DNA from: Acidobacteriota bacterium
Lineage (GTDB): Bacteria; Acidobacteriota; Thermoanaerobaculia; Gp7-AA8
DNA: 64,000 nt
Direction: 5' to 3'
Assembly: GCA_019244185.1 (NCBI GenBank)
Contig: JAFATB010000014.1
Span: 127,587 to 191,586 of the forward strand
Position 1 is the first letter of the stretch. Each line of letters opens with the position of its first letter. The translations under genes were made by a program, and so were the position numbers. Positions 8,074 through 16,723 of the stretch are shown in pieces. The notes beneath the pieces are model-generated. The model made no database searches and had not been told where the DNA came from. It worked only from the letters and a program-made list of their open reading frames with translations.

Positions 8074-9291
8074 TCAGTTCCCGCTTTTTCGCGCCGCGGC
8101 GATCGCTTCCGGCGTGTAGCCTTCCCACTCCCATGGCGTGACGGTGTCGCCGAGAATGCGCTCGAGGAGCGCGCGGAACGCGAGCTCGCCGTTGTCGCTG
8201 TTGGTCAGCAGGATCATGCAGGTCTGATGGCGATCGAAGCAGACGACGTAGTTCTGCGCGCCGTCGCCGTGGCCTTCCTTGAAGAACGCCGTTCCGAACG
8301 TCGTCTTCGTCAGCAGTCCCCATCCCAACCCGTACGCAAGACCGACATTCTTCGCCTCGGCGCCTTCGGGCTCGTTCTCCGCGAGCGCGAACTGGTGCAG
8401 CGTGCGGATCGGAATCACCGGCTCGAACATCTTCGCGCGCGTGGCGGGCTTGAGAATCGTTCCGCCGAAGAGCGCGGAGAGGAAGCGCGCGAGATCGTCG
8501 GCGGTCGTGGTCATCGAGCCCGCGCCGCGCGCGGGATTGCGGCGCGTCTTCGCGTGAAACTTGCCGTCCGCGTCGAAGCGATCGGAGATGTCGTCCTCGA
8601 ACTCCTTGCGGAAGACCATGCCGGTGCGGGTCATGCCGAGCGGTGTGAAGAGCGCGTCCTGCATGAGCGTCGCGAGCGGCTGTCCTTTCTTCTGCTCGAT
8701 GACGAACTGCAGCAGGTTGATGCCTTCGCCGGAGTACGAGTAGCGGCTGCCGGGCGCGAAGTGCAGGCGCATCTTCTGATCGGGCTCGAGGAACGCGAAG
8801 TTGAGCAGGCCCGAGGTGTGCGCGAGCAGCATGCGCGGCGTGACGCGCGGCCATTGCGGATCGGCGACGAGCAGCGACGCCGACTCGTGATACGGCTCGT
8901 ATTGGTCGAGAGGCTTCTCCAGCTGTCGCGCGACCGGCACGTCGAGATCGAATTCGCCGCGCTCGACGAGCTGCAGCACGTACGTCGCGAAGACGCTCTT
9001 CGTGATCGACGCCGCCCACGTCGTCGTCGTGCGCTGCATCGGCAGCGCGGGATCGAGGCCGCGCATGCCGAACGCCTCGCTCCAGACGAGCTGCCCTTCG
9101 TTGAGGACCGCGAGCTCGGCGCCGGTGACGTGCTGCGCGGCGAGCGTTTCGCGCGCGAACTTCGACGCCGCGTCGAGCGTGATGCGCGAGCCGTCGAGGC
9201 GGCGGATGCTCTTGACCGTCGCCGCATGCGCGGCGAACGGGACGAGCAGCAGGACGAGCGCGGAACAGACGTGACGTCGCATCGACGTCAT
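8074..9291 (-). CDS. Exported serine hydrolase (class C beta-lactamase / PBP-like fold)
   Basis: 405 residues. The signal peptide ends near residue 23. The nucleophile motif SITK is at 95-98, the YSG form of the YxN motif at 186-188, and the third motif around GHGDG at 341. The family includes class C beta-lactamases, D-Ala carboxypeptidases and esterases. The unusual YSG and HGD in place of canonical YxN and KTG make true beta-lactamase activity unlikely, and an esterase or peptidase role is more probable. It lies directly upstream of the BNR/thrombospondin-3 protein gene on the same strand. Confidence 0.88.
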   Translation of the reverse strand: MTSMRRHVCSALVLLLVPFAAHAATVKSIRRLDGSRITLDAASKFARETLAAQHVTGAELAVLNEGQLVWSEAFGMRGLDPALPMQRTTTTWAASITKSVFATYVLQLVERGEFDLDVPVARQLEKPLDQYEPYHESASLLVADPQWPRVTPRMLLAHTSGLLNFAFLEPDQKMRLHFAPGSRYSYSGEGINLLQFVIEQKKGQPLATLMQDALFTPLGMTRTGMVFRKEFEDDISDRFDADGKFHAKTRRNPARGAGSMTTTADDLARFLSALFGGTILKPATRAKMFEPVIPIRTLHQFALAENEPEGAEAKNVGLAYGLGWGLLTKTTFGTAFFKEGHGDGAQNYVVCFDRHQTCMILLTNSDNGELAFRALLERILGDTVTPWEWEGYTPEAIAAARKSGN

Positions 9292-9311
9292 CGTCTCACG
9301 GAGACGTCATC

Positions 9312-12300
9312 TCACGAACGCAGCGCCTGCACCGCGCGCAGCAGCTCGTCGGGATCGAACGGTTTCGCGACGTGGCGCGCGAAGCCGGCCTCGCGCACGC
9401 GCTCCTCGTCCTCGGGCCGCACGTACGCGGTGATCGCGAGCGCGGGCAGCCGTTTGCCATGCTCGCGCAGGCGGCGCAGCAGCGCGTAGCCGTCTTCGTG
9501 CGGCATGGCGAGATCGCTCACGAGCACGTCGGGACGCCACTCGTTCACGGCCTTGAACGCGTCGGCGGCATTCGCGCACGCGAGCACGGTTGCGCCGGAC
9601 GACTGGAGCACCCGCGTCATGAGCTGCCGCGCGCCAGGGTCGTCGTCGACGACGAGGATGCGCGTGCCGGCGAGCTCGCGCGCGTCGCGCGGCGTATGCG
9701 CGGTCTCGGCGGCGGCGACGCGCGAGCCGTGCTCGAGCAGCGGCAGCGTGACGATGAACGATGAGCCCTTGCCGATGCCTTCGCTTTCGGCGCGGATGTT
9801 GCCGCTGTGCGCCTCGACGAGCGACGACACGATCGCGAGGCCGAGGCCGAGGCCGCCGTGCTTGCGGCTCGACGACGCGTCGGCCTGGCGGAAACGGTCG
9901 AAGACGTGCGGGAGAAACTTCGGGTCGATGCCTTCGCCGGTATCGCGCACGACGACTTCCGCGTGTCCCGCGCCGCCGTCGTCGCGGTGCCGCAGCGCGA
10001 CGTCGACGGCGCCGCCGCGCGGCGTGAACTTGATCGCGTTGACGAGCAGGTTGCCGAACACCTGCTTGAGCCGCGTCGCGTCGCCGTAGACGGGCACGAC
10101 GTCGCGCGCGCCGACGCGCAGCGCGATCTGCTTCGCCTCCGCGGACGGCCGCACCATCTCCACCGCGGCATCGATGACCGAGCCGAGGTCGAGCGGCTGG
10201 AAGTCGACGTGCAGCTTTCCCGACACGATGCGCGAGACGTCGAGCAGATCGTCGATGAGCTTCATCTGATTGGCGAAGCTCTCCTCGATCGCGCGCAGGC
10301 CGGTGTCGAGCATCTGCGGATCGCGCGTGCGCGCGAGCAGCTTCGCCCAGCCGTAGCCGGACGTGAGCGGCGTGCGCAGCTCGTGCGACAGCGTCGCGAG
10401 GAACGCGTCCTTCGCTTCTTCCGCGCGCTTGCGATCGGTGATGTCGACGACGGACGTGAGGATGCACGGCCGCCCGCTGATGTCGACCAGCGCCGCGCCG
10501 ACCATGCACGTCAGCTGGCTGCCGTCCTTCATCCGGAACGATGCTTCGACGTCGGTGATGTGCTCGCCCGCGCGCATCCGCGCCAGTCCGGCCGCGCGCA
10601 CTTCGGGATCGATCCACAGCCCGAGCTCTTCCGGCGTGCGTCCGAGCGCCTCGGCGCGCGAGTAGCCGGTGAGGCGCACGAAGCCGTCGTTGACGTCGAT
10701 GAGGCGGCCATCGGCGGCGGAGGTGATCGTGAGCGCGAGCGGGCTGCGGTCGAACGCGGTCGCGAACTTCGCCTCGGATGCCGCGAGCGCGCGCTGGACG
10801 TCGCGGCGGATGCGCTGCATGCGCACGTGCGCGTCGACGCGCGCGAGGAGCTCCTTCGCGCTGAACGGTTTGATCAGGTAGTCGTCCGCGCCCGCTTCGA
10901 GTCCTTCGACGCGCGACTCTTCGCCGGCGCGCGCGGAGAGGAGGATCACCGGCACGCCGCACGTGCGCTCGTCGCCGCGCAGCGCGCGCAGCAGCTCGAA
11001 GCCGTCGAGCACCGGCATCATGACGTCGGAGAGCACGAGGTCGGGGAGCTTGCGCCGCGCGGCGTCGAGCGCGGCCGCGCCGTCCGCCACGGCTTCGACT
11101 TCGTACGTGTGGCCGAGGATGCGCTGCACGTACTCGCGCATGTCGTCGTTGTCGTCGGCGAGGAGGATGCGCGCGCGCTCGCCGCCGAACTGTGAAACGT
11201 CCGGTGCGGTTTCCGGCGCGGCTTCGAGCGCGCGCAGCGGCTCGTCGAGATACATCTCGCCGCGCACCGAGGACGTCGCGAGCTTTCGCGGCGCGCCGAT
11301 GCGCTCGGGCGGAAGATGCGCGCTGCCGCGCGGAATGCTCACTGTGAACGTGGTGCCGCGATCGACGACGCTCTCCGCGCGCACGCTGCCGCCGTGCAAG
11401 CGCGCGAGCTCCTGCACGAGCGCGAGGCCGATGCCGCTGCCCTCGAACGTGCGGCCGCGCGCGTTCTTCACGCGATGGAAGCGCTCGAAGAGATGCGGCA
11501 GCTCGTCTTCCGGAATGCCGGTGCCGGTATCGCGCACGGTCAGCTCGACGCGGTCGTCGTGTTCGCGCAGCGCGACTTCGATCTCGCCGTCGAACGTGAA
11601 CTTGAAGGCGTTCGACAGCAGGTTGAGGACGAGCTTCTCCCACAGCTCGCGATCGACGTACACCGGCTCGGAGAGCGGCGGGCAATCGACGAGGAAGCGC
11701 AGCCCGGCGCGCTCGATGGCGGAGCGGAACACGCCGGCGAGATCGGCGGTGAGCTCCGCGAGCGCGGTCGGCTCGTACGCGGCGTCGATGCGTCCCGCCT
11801 CGATGCGCGAGAAGTCGAGCAGCGTGTTCACGAGCTTCAGCAGCCGCAGCGCGTTGCGGTGCGCGAGCGCGAGCCGGTCGCGCGTCGTGGCATCCACCTC
11901 ATCGGCCGCGAGCAGCTCCTCGATCGGACCGAGCATCAGCGTGAGCGGCGTGCGGAACTCGTGGGAGACGTTCGAGAAGAACGCCGTCTTCGCGCGGTCG
12001 AGCTCCGCGAGCGCCTCGGCGCGCTGCCGTTCGACCTCGTACGCGCGCGCGTCCGCGATGACCGTGGTGATGTGGCCGGCCACGAGCGTGTAAAACGCGC
12101 GGTAGTCGTCGTCGAGCGCGCGGTGCGGGCTGATGCCGGCCACGAGCAGGCCGGTCGTCTCTTCCTCGCCCGGCACGTTGAGCGGCAGCGCGATCGCGCG
12201 TCCCGGCCAGATCTCCGGCGGCTCGTTCCAGTCGAAGTGCGACGGCGGATGCACGGGTGGACGTCCGACCGCGGCGATGCATTCGGCGCGGTTGCCGGGG

Positions 12301-12878
12301 CGGCGCAGGTAGATCGCGGCGAACGGCACGTCGTGCGGATTCGCCTCGAGCAGGTCCGCGGCGTTGCGGCACGCTTCCTCGACGGAACGCGCCACGCTCG
12401 CGCGCGCGGCGAGCTCGCGCAGCGTGTCGAGGCGGCGCTGCCCGATCACGCGCGACGTCGTCTCGAACACCGCCGTGAAGATGCCGCCGATGCCGCCGCT
12501 CTCGTCGACGATCGGGCTGTACGAGAACGTGAAGTACGTTTCCTCGGCGTAGCCGTGGCGATCCATCAGCAGCATCTGATCGTCGGACCACGTCGCTTTT
12601 CCCTCGCGCATGACCTGCGTGAGCATCGGGCCGATGATCGGCCAGATCTCGGGCCACACGTCGCGGCCGGGGCGGCCGAGGGCTTGGGGATGTTTTGTGC
12701 CGAGGATTTGGGCGTAGGCGTCGTTGTAGAGCTTGATCAGCTCCGGGCCCCACCAGATCAGGATCGGGAACCGCGACGCGAGACAGATGCTCAGCGACGT
12801 GCGAAGACTCTGCGGCCACGCCTCGCGCGCGCCGATGGGAGTCTGCGACCAGTCGAAGCGGTCGATCCGCTCCTGCAT
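9312..12878 (-). CDS. Soluble hybrid histidine kinase with two kinase and two receiver modules
   Basis: Numbering here is from a possible ATG at 12968. A PAS-like domain (about 40-170) and GAF domain (180-310) precede kinase 1 (SHEFRTPL, His336; ATPase to 545). Receiver 1 follows (Asp648), then a PAS domain (735-845), kinase 2 (SHELRTPL, His862; GLGLGLA ATP lid to 1075) and receiver 2 (Asp1152, Lys1202). There are no membrane segments, so sensing is cytoplasmic. The start is uncertain: ATG 12878, ATG 12968, or TTG 12902 with TAGCAT 7 nt upstream. No separate output regulator is adjacent. The gene is divergent from the VWFA protein gene. Confidence 0.9.
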   Translation of the reverse strand: MQERIDRFDWSQTPIGAREAWPQSLRTSLSICLASRFPILIWWGPELIKLYNDAYAQILGTKHPQALGRPGRDVWPEIWPIIGPMLTQVMREGKATWSDDQMLLMDRHGYAEETYFTFSYSPIVDESGGIGGIFTAVFETTSRVIGQRRLDTLRELAARASVARSVEEACRNAADLLEANPHDVPFAAIYLRRPGNRAECIAAVGRPPVHPPSHFDWNEPPEIWPGRAIALPLNVPGEEETTGLLVAGISPHRALDDDYRAFYTLVAGHITTVIADARAYEVERQRAEALAELDRAKTAFFSNVSHEFRTPLTLMLGPIEELLAADEVDATTRDRLALAHRNALRLLKLVNTLLDFSRIEAGRIDAAYEPTALAELTADLAGVFRSAIERAGLRFLVDCPPLSEPVYVDRELWEKLVLNLLSNAFKFTFDGEIEVALREHDDRVELTVRDTGTGIPEDELPHLFERFHRVKNARGRTFEGSGIGLALVQELARLHGGSVRAESVVDRGTTFTVSIPRGSAHLPPERIGAPRKLATSSVRGEMYLDEPLRALEAAPETAPDVSQFGGERARILLADDNDDMREYVQRILGHTYEVEAVADGAAALDAARRKLPDLVLSDVMMPVLDGFELLRALRGDERTCGVPVILLSARAGEESRVEGLEAGADDYLIKPFSAKELLARVDAHVRMQRIRRDVQRALAASEAKFATAFDRSPLALTITSAADGRLIDVNDGFVRLTGYSRAEALGRTPEELGLWIDPEVRAAGLARMRAGEHITDVEASFRMKDGSQLTCMVGAALVDISGRPCILTSVVDITDRKRAEEAKDAFLATLSHELRTPLTSGYGWAKLLARTRDPQMLDTGLRAIEESFANQMKLIDDLLDVSRIVSGKLHVDFQPLDLGSVIDAAVEMVRPSAEAKQIALRVGARDVVPVYGDATRLKQVFGNLLVNAIKFTPRGGAVDVALRHRDDGGAGHAEVVVRDTGEGIDPKFLPHVFDRFRQADASSSRKHGGLGLGLAIVSSLVEAHSGNIRAESEGIGKGSSFIVTLPLLEHGSRVAAAETAHTPRDARELAGTRILVVDDDPGARQLMTRVLQSSGATVLACANAADAFKAVNEWRPDVLVSDLAMPHEDGYALLRRLREHGKRLPALAITAYVRPEDEERVREAGFARHVAKPFDPDELLRAVQALRS

Positions 12879-13001
12879 CGAGAGGGCATCGGGCTGTCGC
12901 AAGGGATGAATGCTACCGCGCTCTGCCGCGAATGTGGCGAACGTCACGCCGTCCAGCTCGCCGTCCATGATTCAATCCGTCTTTCAATCGAGGAGGATGA
13001 G

Positions 13002-14996
13002 ATGAAACGAGCGATCTTCACCGTCGCCGCGACGGTGCTCGCGCTCTTCCCGCGTGTGGGCGCGGCGAGCGAGAGCTTCACGCTGACGATTCCGCAACGG
13101 TTCGACGCGACGCAGGAGATCGGCGAAGTCCGCATCGTCCTCGGCCTGAACGCCGCGCCCGCCGGCGCGCAGCTCGTCGTCGGCGGCAGCGCGACGATCG
13201 CGCTCGGCGCGACGCAGACGGTCGCCGGCGATTCGATCGCGTTCTCGAGCGGCCCCGGCAACGCGGTCATGATCCGCTACCGCCCGCTCTCGAACTTCGG
13301 CGCAGATTTCTGCGCGGGTGCCGGCGCGACCGAGAAGAACATCGCGCTGCGTTTCTCCGGCGCGCAGGACGTCGTCGAGTACCGCCTGAGCTCCTTCGTC
13401 GTCGGCGCGCCGAATGCGGAATGCTCCGACGTCTCGCGCCGCGTCGCGGACATGGCGGCCACGATCGTGCCCGCCGCGGACGGCGTCGCGCCGGCGCTCA
13501 GCGCGACGAATCGCGGCCGTCTGCCGCTCGATGTGATCCTCGTGCTCGACAAGTCGGGGAGCATGGCCGATCCGCCGCCCGACGCGGGACCGAATTTCCC
13601 GACGTCGAAGGCGGCCATTCTCAAGTCGGCCGCCAAAGCGTTCGTTGCGCAATGGCGGCAGATCGACGCGCCGACCGGCAGCGGCGACTGGTCGGAAGAC
13701 CGCATCGGCGTCGTGCTCTTCGACAGCACGGCCACGCCGCAGTCGCTCGCCGGCGGCGTGCCGCCCGCGAACTTCTTCGTGAAGCGCGGCTCGTCGGCGG
13801 CGCCGGGACCGTGGGATGCGGTGACCGGCGCGATCGATGGTTTGACGCCGGGCGCATCGACGTCGATCGGCGCCGGCATCAACGCCGCGCACCAGCAGTG
13901 GAAGAACGATCCCGCGCACGACCTCACGTGCATCGTCGTCACCGACGGCATGCAGAACACCGCGCCGCTCATCACCGCGGCGCCGAGCGGCTTCCTGAGC
14001 CTCACGCCGGTCGCGGGACTGGCGGCGGAGCTGCGTCAGCGTTTCATCCCGATCCAGACGATCGGCTTCGGCACGCCGGCCGCGGTCGACGAGAACCTGC
14101 TGCGCAACATCTCGTTCGAGACCGCGGGGCGTTCGTACATCAGCGTCAACGCGACGACGATGTTCGACGCGTTCGGCATGACGCTCGTGTCGAGTCTCAA
14201 AGGCAACACGGCATCGATCGCGACGCGCCAGTCCGCCTCGCTCGCCGGCCTCGGGCCGACCGCCGCGAAGCCGGTGATCGTCGACAAGTCGGCGCGCCGC
14301 GTCGTCTTCTCGCTGCAGTGGACGCCGCCGCTGCGCAACGCGCTCGAGCTCGAAGTCTTCCGTCCCGGCAGCACGAAGCGCGCGACGCCGACGCGCGGCG
14401 AGCATCTGCCGCAGGCGTCGCTGCAGACGTTCGATCTGCGGCCGTCCGACGTCGGCACGTGGAGCGTGCGCGTGCGCGGAAAGCTACTCGATCAGAAAGC
14501 GCCGATCCCGTACACGCTCAACGTCTTCTTCCTCGAGCGGCACCTCGACTACCGGCTGACGCTCGATCCGCCGCACCCGGGCGTTGGGCAGGAGATGCAT
14601 CTGCGCGCGGAGCTCTCGTACGACGGCAAGCCGCTCACGCATCTGCCCGCGGGCGCGGTGCGCGTGCGCGTGCTGCGTCCGAGGAAGACGCTCGAGGCCG
14701 TGCTGCGCGATGTGAAGGTCGTGAAGCAACGCCCCGAAACGCACGGCGATCCGCTGTCGGCGACGGAGCGCGCGCTCGCGTCGCTCACGCCGGCGCAGCT
14801 CGCGCAACTGCTGCCGTCGGACGCCGAGACCGTCACGCTGAAGGAAGAGAAGCGCGGCTTCTACGGCGTGACGATCGACAAGGCGCTGCTCGGCGGCTCG
14901 TACGCGTTCGAAGTCGTGCTCGACTGGACCGACTCGCGCACGGGTCGCGTGCATCGCGAGGAGCGGCTCGAACAGCTCGTGACCGCGCGTCCGTAG
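13002..14996 (+). CDS. Secreted von Willebrand factor A domain protein
   Basis: 664 residues. The start at 13002 has AGGAGG 5 nt upstream and opens a signal peptide (MKRAIFTVAATVLALFPRVGA). A VWFA domain follows, with the metal-ion site DKSGSM near residue 182, the STSIGAG threonine segment and the VVTDGM aspartate. The C-terminal 250 residues are beta-rich, probably Ig-like. VWFA domains bind protein ligands through a Mg2+ ion in adhesion or complex assembly; no enzyme motif is present. It is transcribed away from the giant sensor kinase, whose promoter region it shares, but a regulatory link is only a guess. Confidence 0.85.
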   Translation: MKRAIFTVAATVLALFPRVGAASESFTLTIPQRFDATQEIGEVRIVLGLNAAPAGAQLVVGGSATIALGATQTVAGDSIAFSSGPGNAVMIRYRPLSNFGADFCAGAGATEKNIALRFSGAQDVVEYRLSSFVVGAPNAECSDVSRRVADMAATIVPAADGVAPALSATNRGRLPLDVILVLDKSGSMADPPPDAGPNFPTSKAAILKSAAKAFVAQWRQIDAPTGSGDWSEDRIGVVLFDSTATPQSLAGGVPPANFFVKRGSSAAPGPWDAVTGAIDGLTPGASTSIGAGINAAHQQWKNDPAHDLTCIVVTDGMQNTAPLITAAPSGFLSLTPVAGLAAELRQRFIPIQTIGFGTPAAVDENLLRNISFETAGRSYISVNATTMFDAFGMTLVSSLKGNTASIATRQSASLAGLGPTAAKPVIVDKSARRVVFSLQWTPPLRNALELEVFRPGSTKRATPTRGEHLPQASLQTFDLRPSDVGTWSVRVRGKLLDQKAPIPYTLNVFFLERHLDYRLTLDPPHPGVGQEMHLRAELSYDGKPLTHLPAGAVRVRVLRPRKTLEAVLRDVKVVKQRPETHGDPLSATERALASLTPAQLAQLLPSDAETVTLKEEKRGFYGVTIDKALLGGSYAFEVVLDWTDSRTGRVHREERLEQLVTARP

Positions 14997-15040
14997 AGTC
15001 CGCGGGACGGCATGGTGGCGCGCGCACTGCACGCGCGTTG

Positions 15041-15059
15041 GACGTCGAAAGGAGACGTC
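15041..15059 (+). promoter_or_regulatory. Small hairpin presenting the Shine-Dalgarno site of the 2Fe-2S subunit gene
   Basis: GACGTC (15041-15046) can pair with GACGTC (15054-15059), leaving GAAAGGA, the core of the ribosome-binding site, in the loop. The ATG follows at 15064. It may modulate translation of the whole operon, or be chance. Confidence 0.3.
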
Positions 15060-15063
15060 ACCG

Positions 15064-15750
15064 ATGACCTTGCCGCCCTGCTGGACTCCGCCCGATGACC
15101 ACGACGCGCCGCAGGAAGATGCAGCGGCGGCACCGCCGCAGGAGTCGCCGCTGCATGCGACGCGTCGCTCGTTCCTGATCGGCTCCGCGGTCGTGACCGC
15201 GAGCGCGCTCGTCGCTCCGTTGCTCGGCGAAGAAAAAGCAGCGGCGGCGGCGCACGACGCGGGGCCGAATGCAGTGAGCGTCACGCTCAATGTGAACGGC
15301 AAGCCGCACGCGCTGCGGCTCGACCCGCGCACGACGCTCCTCGACGCGCTGCGCGAGCGGCTCGATCTCACCGGCACGAAGAAAGGCTGCGATCAGGGCG
15401 CGTGCGGCGCGTGCACGGTGCTCGTCGACGGCCGCCGCGTCAACTCCTGTCTCACGCTCGCCGTCATGCACGAGCACCAGCAGATCGTCACGATTGAAGG
15501 GCTGTCGCAGAACGGCCAGCTGCATCCGGTGCAGGCCGCATTCATCCGCCACGATGGCTTCCAGTGCGGCTACTGCACGCCGGGGCAGATCTGCTCCGCG
15601 GTCGCGCTGCTGCGCGAAGGGCACACCGGCAGCGATGACGAGATCCGCGAATGGATGAGCGGGAACATCTGCCGTTGCGGCGCGTACGTGAACATCGTCG
15701 CCGCGATCCGCGACGCGGAGAAGAACGGAGGCGCGCATGCATCCCTTTGA
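15064..15750 (+). CDS. paoA: Tat-exported aldehyde oxidoreductase, 2Fe-2S subunit (PaoA/YagT-like)
   Basis: 228 residues. A twin-arginine signal (TRRSFLIG, Arg34-35, then a hydrophobic stretch) indicates folded export to the periplasm. The plant-type 2Fe-2S cluster uses Cys109, 114, 117 and 129. The second cluster uses Cys168, 171, 203 and 205 (CGYCTPGQ and CRC). The subunit passes electrons between the molybdenum centre and FAD. AAAGGAG precedes the ATG at 15064. The downstream gene starts 14 nt before this stop codon, so translation is coupled. The Tat signal and partner with extra cysteines match the PaoABC periplasmic aldehyde oxidoreductase rather than cytoplasmic xanthine dehydrogenase. 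Confidence 0.9.
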   Translation: MTLPPCWTPPDDHDAPQEDAAAAPPQESPLHATRRSFLIGSAVVTASALVAPLLGEEKAAAAAHDAGPNAVSVTLNVNGKPHALRLDPRTTLLDALRERLDLTGTKKGCDQGACGACTVLVDGRRVNSCLTLAVMHEHQQIVTIEGLSQNGQLHPVQAAFIRHDGFQCGYCTPGQICSAVALLREGHTGSDDEIREWMSGNICRCGAYVNIVAAIRDAEKNGGAHASL

Positions 15751-16723
15751 TTACGTGCGCGTGTCGACGGTGCCCGAGGCGGTGAAATCGGGGTCGCGCG
15801 AATCGGCGAAGTTCGTCGCGGGCGGCACGAACCTCATCGACCTGATGAAGTGCACGGTCGAGCGGCCGGCGCACGTCGTCGACGTCAACGCGCTGCCGCT
15901 CGCGTCGATCGAAGCGGTGAGCGGCGGCATTCGCATCGGCGCGCTCGCGCGCATGTCCGACGTGGCCGCGCATCCGCTCGTGCAGCAGCGCTTTCCCGCG
16001 GTGTCGCAGGCGCTGCTCCTCAGCGCGTCGCCGCAGTTGCGGAACGCCGCGTCGATCGGCGGCAATCTCATGCAGCGCACGCGCTGCCCGTACTTTCGCG
16101 AGCTGATCTGGACGCCGTGCAACAAGCGCAATCCTGGCAGCGGCTGTTCGGCGCGCGAAGGAGAGAACCGCATGCAGGCGGTGATCGGCACGTCGGACGC
16201 CTGCATCGCCACGCATCCGTCCGACTTCGCCGTCGCCGTCGCCGCGCTCGACGGCGTGCTCACGCTGCACGGGCCGAAGGGCGAGCGGCGCGTGAACGCG
16301 GTCGACTTCCATCTGCTCCCCGGACGCACGCCGCATCTCGAGCACGACCTCGCGCACGGGGAGCTCATCACGTCGGTCTTCCTGCCGGACGCGCCGCACG
16401 CCGCGCACTCGTCGTATCTCAAGGTGCGCGACCGTTCGTCGTACGAGTTCGCACTCGCATCGGCCGCGGTCGGTCTCGCGCTGGACGGCAACACGATCCG
16501 CGGCGCGCGCGTGGCGTTCGGCGGCATCGGCACGAAGCCGTGGCGCGCGCGTGCCGCCGAGGCGGTGCTCATCGGGAAAGCGGCGACGGTAGACGTCTTC
16601 CGCGCCGCCGCGGATGTGGAGCTGAAGGACGCGCGCGGCTACGGCCAGAACGACTTCAAGATCGAGCTCGCGAAGCGCACGCTCGTCCGTGCGCTCGGCG
16701 ATCTCGCCGGAGGTGCCGCATGA
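15737..16723 (+). CDS. paoB: Aldehyde oxidoreductase FAD-binding subunit (PaoB/YagS-like)
   Basis: 328 residues of the CO-dehydrogenase flavoprotein family: FVAGGTNLIDLMK for the FAD pyrophosphate, SASPQLRNAASIGGNL, and a C-terminal CODH domain. Cys117, 128, 137 and 156 (RCPYFR, PCNKR, SGCSA, DACIA) match the extra 4Fe-4S site known in PaoB and lacking in ordinary xanthine dehydrogenase FAD subunits. It has no signal of its own and would be carried out with PaoA through the Tat pathway. It overlaps paoA by 14 nt, and its TGA overlaps the ATG of the next gene (ATGA). Confidence 0.9.
   Translation: MHPFDYVRVSTVPEAVKSGSRESAKFVAGGTNLIDLMKCTVERPAHVVDVNALPLASIEAVSGGIRIGALARMSDVAAHPLVQQRFPAVSQALLLSASPQLRNAASIGGNLMQRTRCPYFRELIWTPCNKRNPGSGCSAREGENRMQAVIGTSDACIATHPSDFAVAVAALDGVLTLHGPKGERRVNAVDFHLLPGRTPHLEHDLAHGELITSVFLPDAPHAAHSSYLKVRDRSSYEFALASAAVGLALDGNTIRGARVAFGGIGTKPWRARAAEAVLIGKAATVDVFRAAADVELKDARGYGQNDFKIELAKRTLVRALGDLAGGAA

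Noticed and set aside
8074..9291. Serine hydrolase considered as an antibiotic-resistance beta-lactamase
   Set aside because: The YxN and KTG motifs are replaced by YSG and HGD, and relatives include many esterases and peptidases; resistance cannot be supported.
9292..9311. CGTCTC-ACG-GAGACG hairpin between the serine hydrolase and kinase genes
   Set aside because: Short stem in a 20-bp gap, no T-tract; probably chance.
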